A DNA stretch of 54,058 nucleotides from an uncultured Bacillota bacterium (GTDB lineage Bacteria; Bacillota_I; Bacilli_A; RF39; UBA660): NCBI GenBank assembly GCA_947168485.1, contig CAMVLZ010000007.1, positions 1 through 54,058 on the forward strand. The letters are read 5' to 3'. The notes under the pieces are model-generated. The model was not told where the DNA came from. It searched no databases and saw nothing but the letters and a program-made list of their open reading frames with translations. Shown in pieces: positions 47,899-54,058 of this stretch. A program made the position numbers and the translations under genes. Within the stretch, counting starts at the first letter, position 1, and each line of letters begins with the position of its first letter.

Positions 47899-48663
47899 CT
47901 ACTGTTCTGCTGGAGGATTAGATAAATCTATAGAAAAATGATCATCTTGAAAATACTCTTCTTCTCCATATATAGAATAAGGATTAAATGGTACATAAGC
48001 AGCTAATTTACCATCATTTATATAATAAGAATAATCTTTAGTATCTATAGAATCAAATAATCTCATTCTTAAGTATCTATCAAAATCTACTTCTTGAACG
48101 CTAAAATACTTATTAGCTTCTTCTTTATAGTATTTATATAAATTAGATTTAACTATATTTTTTATTTGAGTAGAATCTATAGAATAATAATTTAATAGAT
48201 ATTCATCACTTAATAAAGTTTCTTCATCTAGATTAACATTATAAGATCTAAATTTTACTATGTAATTTTCTGCATCATTTATCTTTATTATTAGAGACAT
48301 CATAATACCATTAATAGTATATTCATAATCTATTTTTACATTAGAATTATTTAGATAAGGTTTAACATATTTAGATATATTATCATTAATTAATTGTAAA
48401 TCTTTATTCTTAGTATTAAAATATGGTACTTTTTGATCACTAGATTTACTTTCATATAATGTATAAACTAAATCTTTTGAGTTGTCTTCTTTAAATGTTA
48501 TTCTCTTATTATTAATTAATGAATCTATACCTAAAAAGACTAATAATCCGATAACTAATATTGAAATTACTATAAGTAATTTAATAGTAGAATTATCTAA
48601 TCTAGTATTAGTCTTTGTAGTTACTTCTTCATATTGATTGTCTAAGTTAAACCTATTAAACAT
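47899..48663 (-). CDS. Membrane-anchored PdaC/RsiV-like (DUF3298-like) protein
   Basis: TM then VPYFNTKNKDLQLINDNISKYVKPYL...; FNPYSIYGEEEYFQDDHFSIDLS. Confidence 0.55.
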   Translation of the reverse strand: MFNRFNLDNQYEEVTTKTNTRLDNSTIKLLIVISILVIGLLVFLGIDSLINNKRITFKEDNSKDLVYTLYESKSSDQKVPYFNTKNKDLQLINDNISKYVKPYLNNSNVKIDYEYTINGIMMSLIIKINDAENYIVKFRSYNVNLDEETLLSDEYLLNYYSIDSTQIKNIVKSNLYKYYKEEANKYFSVQEVDFDRYLRMRLFDSIDTKDYSYYINDGKLAAYVPFNPYSIYGEEEYFQDDHFSIDLSNPPAEQ

Positions 48664-48671
48664 AACAACTC

Positions 48672-49286
48672 CTATTTATCTTCTTTTCTTCTAGAAACAG
48701 CTATTCCATCTCCTATATCATCTAAGAACTCAGTCTCAAAAGTTTTATTATTTCTTAAGAATTCACGATATTCTTTTACTTTTCTTACTAGTCCTCTTAA
48801 GTTTCTACTTTTTATTTCTGATTCATCTTTATCTACATAACCATGAAATTTCATATTATCAGTAATAATTGTTCCATTTTCATTTAATTTAGTAGAAAAC
48901 TTTTCAAAGAATTCTGTATTTTTAGATTTAGCAGCATCTATAAAGATACAATCATAAGTATTATTTAGAGATACATCTAAAGCATCTTTGTAAAGAAGAG
49001 TAATTTTATCTTCTAAACCTAACTTCTTAACATTTTTTACTGCTTCCATATATCTTGTTTCATCTTTTTCTATACTTGTAATAGTAATATCTTCTTTAGT
49101 TAGAGCCATCATTATAGCTGAAAAACCTATTGCTGTACCTATTTCTAAAACTGAATGTATATCATTTTTTTCAATATAATTAGTTAAATAACTTATTCCT
49201 TCTTCTTGCATAATAGGAACATTATTTTCTTTAGCATAATTAATTATTTCAATTATTTTATCTTTATAATCTTCTACCATAACCAA
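48672..49286 (-). CDS. O-methyltransferase (YrrM-like)
   Basis: VLEIGTAIGFSAIMMA, ITSIEKDETRYMEAVKNVKKLGL, YDCIFIDAAKSKNTEFFEKF. Confidence 0.9.
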   Translation of the reverse strand: MVMVEDYKDKIIEIINYAKENNVPIMQEEGISYLTNYIEKNDIHSVLEIGTAIGFSAIMMALTKEDITITSIEKDETRYMEAVKNVKKLGLEDKITLLYKDALDVSLNNTYDCIFIDAAKSKNTEFFEKFSTKLNENGTIITDNMKFHGYVDKDESEIKSRNLRGLVRKVKEYREFLRNNKTFETEFLDDIGDGIAVSRRKEDK

Positions 49287-50359
49287 TCTCCACTTTCTTT
49301 TAATCTTGCGATTGTACGATTATGTTCTTCTGAATTTTTAGAATAATATATTTTTCTATTTTTATCAGCAACAAAGAAATAATAAGAATTACTAGTAGGA
49401 TTAACTGCTGCATCTATACTTTCTACAGAAGGATTACATATTGGTCCAATAGGCATCTTTCCTCCCATATTAGCGCTTCTAGTGTTATAAGCATTTGTTT
49501 CAGCAAATTCTTCTGATGTTACTTTTTCTTTTAATGATCTTTGTAATCCATAATAAGTAGTAACATCACTACCTAAGTTCATATTAGCTTTTAATCTATT
49601 ATTAAATATTCCTACTATCATTTTTCTATTAGTTGAGTTAGTTCCTTCTATCTCTGTTATAGAAGCCATAGTTATATAATGATGTGGATCATTTTGTATT
49701 TTAGATTTATATACTTCTAATTCTTTTTCTTCTTGATCTAACATAGTTTCTATAATAGATTCTAAAGGTACTTGTTTATTTGTAAAATCATAAGTATTTG
49801 GTGCTAGATAACCTTCTAATGGATAATAGATTCTATTATCTAATATTTTATCTGTTAAGAACCAATATTTTTCTATATATTTTTTAGCAAATTCTCTATC
49901 CTTTAATGTACTTATAATATCATCATAATGATTATCTGTTTTATCTGCTATTTGTTTAGCAAAAGTAGTAATTCTTTCTCCTTCATTAAAAGTAATTTGT
50001 ACTTCTCCCATACTAGTAGCATTTTCTAACTTATCAATTATTTCATTTAAATTCATAGTTTTATCAAATGTATAAGTTGCTGCTTTTAGAGTTTTATGAT
50101 GATTTAATTTCATTTCTATTAAGAATAGAATTTCACTTCTAATTAAGTCATCTTCTTTTAAAGTTTTAGCTATTTGTTTAGTGCTTGCTCCTCTTTTAAC
50201 TTCTACTTTTATAGGAGTATTATCTAATTTATCTACTGGAGATATCAAATAAGCATAAAATACTCCTGTTAATACAAGGAGTATTGTTAATACAATAATA
50301 ATTTTAATTGGTTTTCTTAGTTTCATAATCGTGTTGTCCCCTCTTTTTATTCTATTCAC
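49274..50359 (-). CDS. mltG: Endolytic murein transglycosylase MltG (YceG/YrrL)
   Basis: MASITEIEGTNSTNRKMIVGIFNNRLKANMNLGSDVTTYYGLQ, MPIGPICNPSVESIDAAVNPTSNSYYFFVAD. Confidence 0.93.
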   Translation of the reverse strand: MNRIKRGDNTIMKLRKPIKIIIVLTILLVLTGVFYAYLISPVDKLDNTPIKVEVKRGASTKQIAKTLKEDDLIRSEILFLIEMKLNHHKTLKAATYTFDKTMNLNEIIDKLENATSMGEVQITFNEGERITTFAKQIADKTDNHYDDIISTLKDREFAKKYIEKYWFLTDKILDNRIYYPLEGYLAPNTYDFTNKQVPLESIIETMLDQEEKELEVYKSKIQNDPHHYITMASITEIEGTNSTNRKMIVGIFNNRLKANMNLGSDVTTYYGLQRSLKEKVTSEEFAETNAYNTRSANMGGKMPIGPICNPSVESIDAAVNPTSNSYYFFVADKNRKIYYSKNSEEHNRTIARLKESGDWLW

Positions 50360-50630
50360 TCTTTTTTGATTTAATTTCTTCTTCTATGGAAGAAAGAATT
50401 GTTTCAATAATTTTCCATTCTTTATCAGTTTTAATTTCTTCTAACTTAGAATGTGGATCTTTTGGATCATAAATTGAAGCATACACTTCAACATTTCCAT
50501 TACTATCAAGAGTATTATCAGTATAAATTATATAACTCTTTTTAGTTTCTTCATTATCAAAAGTAAATAAAACATCATATGTTTTTTCTACTCCTTCTGG
50601 ATCTATTATTGTGAATGAATTCTTATTCAT
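50352..50630 (-). CDS. DUF1292 protein (YrzB-like)
   Basis: ITIIDPEGVEKTYDVLFTFDNEETKKSYIIYTDN...VEVYASIYDP; syntenic with yrzB. Confidence 0.85.
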   Translation of the reverse strand: MNKNSFTIIDPEGVEKTYDVLFTFDNEETKKSYIIYTDNTLDSNGNVEVYASIYDPKDPHSKLEEIKTDKEWKIIETILSSIEEEIKSKKSE

Positions 50631-50631
50631 A

Positions 50632-51048
50632 TTATTTTTCCTTTCTATCTAGAAAATCTTGTAAAATGATAGTAGCTGCTACTTGGTCAACTACTTTTTT
50701 ACGATTTTTTCTTCTAACATTTCCTTCTATTAGTATATTTGTAGCGATAGTTGTGGTTAATCTTTCATCTTGAAGATATATTGGAATATTAATCTTTTTT
50801 TCTAATTCTTCTTTAAATTTAATACTTAATTCTGCTTTAGGTCCGATAGTATTATTCATATTTTTAGGAAAACCTAATACTACTGCTTCTATCTCTTCTT
50901 CTTTAACAATATCTTTTACGACATTCAACAAATGACGATAATCTTCATTATGTCTTATTGTTTTATAGGTAGACGCAATAGTCCCTGTCTTATCAGATAT
51001 AGAAATACCTAATGTATGAGAACCTAAATCTAGTCCTAAATATCTCAT
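50632..51048 (-). CDS. ruvX: Holliday junction resolvase-like YqgF/RuvX (YrrK)
   Basis: YLGLDLGSHTLGISISD, AVVLGFPKNMNNTIGPKAE, PIYLQDERLTT. Confidence 0.94.
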   Translation of the reverse strand: MRYLGLDLGSHTLGISISDKTGTIASTYKTIRHNEDYRHLLNVVKDIVKEEEIEAVVLGFPKNMNNTIGPKAELSIKFKEELEKKINIPIYLQDERLTTTIATNILIEGNVRRKNRKKVVDQVAATIILQDFLDRKEK

Positions 51049-51299
51049 TTATTATTTTTATAAAAATCTTCAAGAATTATTTCTACTATTTTAGCACGAT
51101 CAATCTCTTGAATCTTTTTACGTGCTCCATTATAACTTGAAATATATCCAGGATCACCACTAATTAAATATCCTACTATTTGATTAATAGAGTTATATCC
51201 TCTCTCTTCTAATGAAGCATATACTTCGTTTAATGTTTCACTTACATGTTTTTCATTAATATCTTTGATGTTAAATAAAGAAGTTTTTTCTTTTTCCAT
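51045..51299 (-). CDS. IreB family regulatory phosphoprotein (YrzL)
   Basis: VSETLNEVYASLEERGYNSINQIVGYLISGDPGYISSYNGARKKIQEIDRAKIVEIILEDFY. Confidence 0.93.
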   Translation of the reverse strand: MEKEKTSLFNIKDINEKHVSETLNEVYASLEERGYNSINQIVGYLISGDPGYISSYNGARKKIQEIDRAKIVEIILEDFYKNNK

Positions 51300-51353
51300 A
51301 ATATCACCTCAACTATATTTTAATTTTATCAAATATTATTTTTATTTACAATA

Positions 51354-52502
51354 TTAAGTCCTTATGACAAAAGCCATATATATTGAGAATGCTATAAACA
51401 ATATTGTTATGATTATTCCATTTGTTTTTTCAAATGTTGTAGATTTTCCATCTATACCTAATCCCATAGTAGCAATAGTTCCTCCTATTAATCCACCTAT
51501 ATGGGCAAAGTTATCTATACCTGGACTCATTCCAATTATTAAGTTTAATACTACTAATGGTATTAATTGAGTTTTAACATAGTTTCCTAAATATACTCTG
51601 TAATGATATCCAAAATAAATTAAAGATCCCATTAATCCAAAGATAGCTCCTGATGCTCCTACTGATGGATATGATGAGAAAATAATTGAGAATAAACTAC
51701 CACAGATACCTGATATAAAATATATAATAATATATTTAAATTTACCTATAAAACTTTCTAATTGAGAACCTATTACATATAAAACCCAGCAATTGAATAA
51801 TAAATGGGGAATATTTCCATGTAAGAATATACCAGTAATTAATCTATAATACTCTCCTGCTCTAATAGATGGTCCATATACACAAAATGCATTTATTATA
51901 TTATTATAATTTCCTAATATAGTTGATCCTGCAAAGATAATTACATTAATTAAAATCAATATATAAGTTATAATAGGAATCTTTGGTTTAAACACATTAT
52001 CTACTTTTTTAGCATCTTTTTCATTATGTTTATTAATATCATTTGTAATCTTAACAAATAATTCTATTCCTTTTTCATTAAATTTTAATTTTTTAGATAT
52101 ATCAGGAAATTGTTCTTTAATAATTCCATTCTTAATTAAATCAGATTCTTCATTTATATTTATACATAGAGAATTTGGATTAGAATTTAATAAATCTTTA
52201 GATACATTTTCTCCTAAATCTAAGAAAATACTAAGAACATTAACATTAAATGATAATGTTTTTCTTTTTATCTTTTTAACAATTCTCTCTGTTTTAAACT
52301 TATCAAAATCAAATTGTTCATTATTATGAATATAGTTTGAAACAATTCTTATTACTTTATAATCTTCTTCCATATTTTCAAGCCATATTTCGTCTTCTAC
52401 ACCTTGTAATATGATAGGATTATAATTCTTCTCTGTAATAAAATAATGAAGAAGTTTCATAACTATAATATTTTTATCATCTAACTTTATTTCTTGATTC
52501 AT
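51354..52502 (-). CDS. Rhomboid family intramembrane serine protease
   Basis: ITGIFLHGNIPHLLFNCWVLYVIGSQLE, SVGASGAIFGLMGSLIYFG (GxSG-type), FAHIGGLIGG. Confidence 0.93.
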   Translation of the reverse strand: MNQEIKLDDKNIIVMKLLHYFITEKNYNPIILQGVEDEIWLENMEEDYKVIRIVSNYIHNNEQFDFDKFKTERIVKKIKRKTLSFNVNVLSIFLDLGENVSKDLLNSNPNSLCININEESDLIKNGIIKEQFPDISKKLKFNEKGIELFVKITNDINKHNEKDAKKVDNVFKPKIPIITYILILINVIIFAGSTILGNYNNIINAFCVYGPSIRAGEYYRLITGIFLHGNIPHLLFNCWVLYVIGSQLESFIGKFKYIIIYFISGICGSLFSIIFSSYPSVGASGAIFGLMGSLIYFGYHYRVYLGNYVKTQLIPLVVLNLIIGMSPGIDNFAHIGGLIGGTIATMGLGIDGKSTTFEKTNGIIITILFIAFSIYMAFVIRT

Positions 52503-52564
52503 TATAGTCCTCCTTGACTAGATATATTATATAATATTTTAATAAATATTTAAAGAGATAAGAA

Positions 52565-52588
52565 AAAAGTCATATAATAATGACTTTT
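52565..52588 (-). terminator. Terminator after the zinc-ribbon protein gene
   Basis: aaaagtcat-...-atgactttt hairpin. Confidence 0.65.
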
Positions 52589-53600
52589 ATTTTTGTAAAA
52601 TCCAATCTTGAAAATATTTAATCTCAGAATGACAATAAGAACAATGACCTTCTGTTATATCAATACTTGCTCCACAATTATGACATTTTATATGATTAGT
52701 GCCATCTTTTAACTCTAATTTTTCATTAACATTTTTCATCAATGTAAAAGTATCAGTAATATACTTATGTTTAATTGTACCTAGTTCATATAACATTAAT
52801 CTTAATTCTATTTTTACATCAATGTATTCTTTTTCATCTTTTTTATAATAATTAAAATCAATATAATCTAATATATCATAATCAATAATATTATCTTTAG
52901 AATAGTAATAATTTCTTATTTCATAGTTTAGATTATTAAAGAAAGATTTTTTATCTAGATTAGTTTTATTCCAGAAATCTATTTGTTTTTGATTTAATCT
53001 ATCTTTATATCTTTTTATTGGTCCTAGTACAATATATGCATCTACAATATAGAATAAATAATATAGTATTAAAGATAAGATAAATCCATAGATAAATACT
53101 TTAATAATATCTATATTATTGAATGTTCTTGATGTAGTTTTTATAAATATAAAAGCTATTATTAAACTAATAATAATATCAATAATACCTGTTATAATTC
53201 TATATTTATTACTTCTAAGTACTCTATCATAATGATTCTTACTACCTAATTCTTTATCAGTATAATCAATATTATAATAAGATCCACAATATGGACATCC
53301 ATCTTTAAAATCTTTTAATTTAGAATTCATACCACAGTTAGGACAAGAATAATCAGTATTTTCCATTTCTTTAGAAATATAAGTATATTCTATTCTTGTA
53401 TCAAACTCATTTTCTTTTTTCATTAATATATTATTTAAATAATAATCTTTTTCTGTACGTACTCCTAGAGTAATATCATCATTATGAGAATCATCAGTAT
53501 TTCTTTCTAGAATAGTATTATCAACTATATATTTAGTTTTAATATTAATATTTAATTTTTTTAATTTATCTTTTTGAGATTTTTCTGATATTAAACCCAT
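52587..53600 (-). CDS. Zinc-ribbon, two-TM protein (Tim44-like C-terminal region possible)
   Basis: CPNCGMNSKLKDFKDGCPYCGSYY, two TMs, C-terminal CHNCGASIDITEGHCSYCHSE. Confidence 0.65.
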   Translation of the reverse strand: MGLISEKSQKDKLKKLNINIKTKYIVDNTILERNTDDSHNDDITLGVRTEKDYYLNNILMKKENEFDTRIEYTYISKEMENTDYSCPNCGMNSKLKDFKDGCPYCGSYYNIDYTDKELGSKNHYDRVLRSNKYRIITGIIDIIISLIIAFIFIKTTSRTFNNIDIIKVFIYGFILSLILYYLFYIVDAYIVLGPIKRYKDRLNQKQIDFWNKTNLDKKSFFNNLNYEIRNYYYSKDNIIDYDILDYIDFNYYKKDEKEYIDVKIELRLMLYELGTIKHKYITDTFTLMKNVNEKLELKDGTNHIKCHNCGASIDITEGHCSYCHSEIKYFQDWILQK

Positions 53601-53608
53601 ATATACTC

Positions 53609-53983
53609 CTATCTATTATTATTGTTATTATTATTGTTATTATTATTGTTATTAGAAGAGCCTCCTCCACTATATCCTCCTCCACTATAACCACTAGAAT
53701 GGGTATAATGAGGAATTATTTGATAAAAATCATTAGATAGTTTTACTCCATCTATTGTTGGATCAATACATTTACAATTAAGTACTATAGGAGCTATAGC
53801 TGTATTATAAAGTACTCTCATTGTTAAACTAGATTTATTTCCACTTATTTGAGCTTTAGGATTATCCTTCAAAAAATTATAAATTTGTTCTAACTCTTCA
53901 GCTGTTAAGTCATAACTTTGAATTAGATCAACACATCTTTTATGTCTAATTAAATCTTCATATGTTTCAGGTTCAGTATTCAT
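53609..53983 (-). CDS. Hypothetical protein with Gly/Ser and poly-Asn C-terminal tail
   Basis: 124 aa ORF ending SGYSGGGYSGGGSSNNNNNNNNNNNNNR. Confidence 0.55.
   Translation of the reverse strand: MNTEPETYEDLIRHKRCVDLIQSYDLTAEELEQIYNFLKDNPKAQISGNKSSLTMRVLYNTAIAPIVLNCKCIDPTIDGVKLSNDFYQIIPHYTHSSGYSGGGYSGGGSSNNNNNNNNNNNNNR
53614..53654. repeat. Microsatellite of ATT/GTT units (12-nt unit attattattgtt) encoding poly-Asn
   Basis: Direct reading of ctattattattgttattattattgttattattattgttatt. Confidence 0.85.
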
Positions 53984-54058
53984 TATTTCAACTCCTTATC
54001 TATATAGAAAAATTCTATATTTTGAAATGGTAAATTAATTGCTTGAATATGATAATAA
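53983..54058 (-). CDS. C-terminus of an upstream CDS truncated by the window edge
   Basis: Open minus frame ...YYHIQAINLPFQNIEFFYIDKELK* with TAATG overlap to the next gene. Confidence 0.5.
   Translation of the reverse strand, partial: YYHIQAINLPFQNIEFFYIDKELK

Noticed and set aside
1-54058. CRISPR arrays, tRNA/rRNA genes, IS elements
   Set aside because: No spaced direct repeats, cloverleaf-like GC-rich segments or transposase motifs were seen while reading; a tRNAscan/minced run would be needed to be definitive.

Overview
The window is an AT-rich chromosomal segment that looks like Firmicutes/Mollicutes-related Bacilli (an RF39/Izemoplasma-like affiliation is a guess). Nearly all genes are on the minus strand. 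The flanks are housekeeping: an S1-domain protein, NifU-like, TrmL, U32 proteases, rubrerythrin, Lon, a DHH phosphoesterase, a queuosine-precursor transporter with a candidate preQ1-I riboswitch, trigger factor, TrpS, RmuC, GreA, an HD dGTPase-like protein, and a yrzL-yrrK-yrzB-yrrL-yrrM-yrrN-yrrO-like conserved cluster. Between rmuC (~16.6 kb) and greA (~43 kb) is a ~26 kb unidirectional locus that intermingles two secretion/pilus machineries. One is a type IV secretion/conjugation-type set: a VirD4/TraG coupling protein, a split VirB4, a PrgI/VirB3-like protein, a VirB6/TrbL-like protein, VirB2-like proteins and a SpoIID+C39-like wall hydrolase. The other is a Tad pilus set: TadZ/CpaE-like, a TadE-like pseudopilin, an Flp-like 49-aa pilin absent from the supplied ORF track, TadC, TadB, TadA/CpaF and CpaB/RcpC. 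The locus also encodes a class B-like sortase, a 1067-aa Cys-rich surface protein and paralogous surface proteins sharing a repeated module. No relaxase, integrase, prepilin peptidase or LPxTG substrate was seen in the window. A related VirB2-like/NlpC-P60 fusion sits inside the neighbouring core yrr cluster. This hybrid T4SS-Tad apparatus is the best candidate for an undescribed system. All family calls come from reading motifs, not from database searches.
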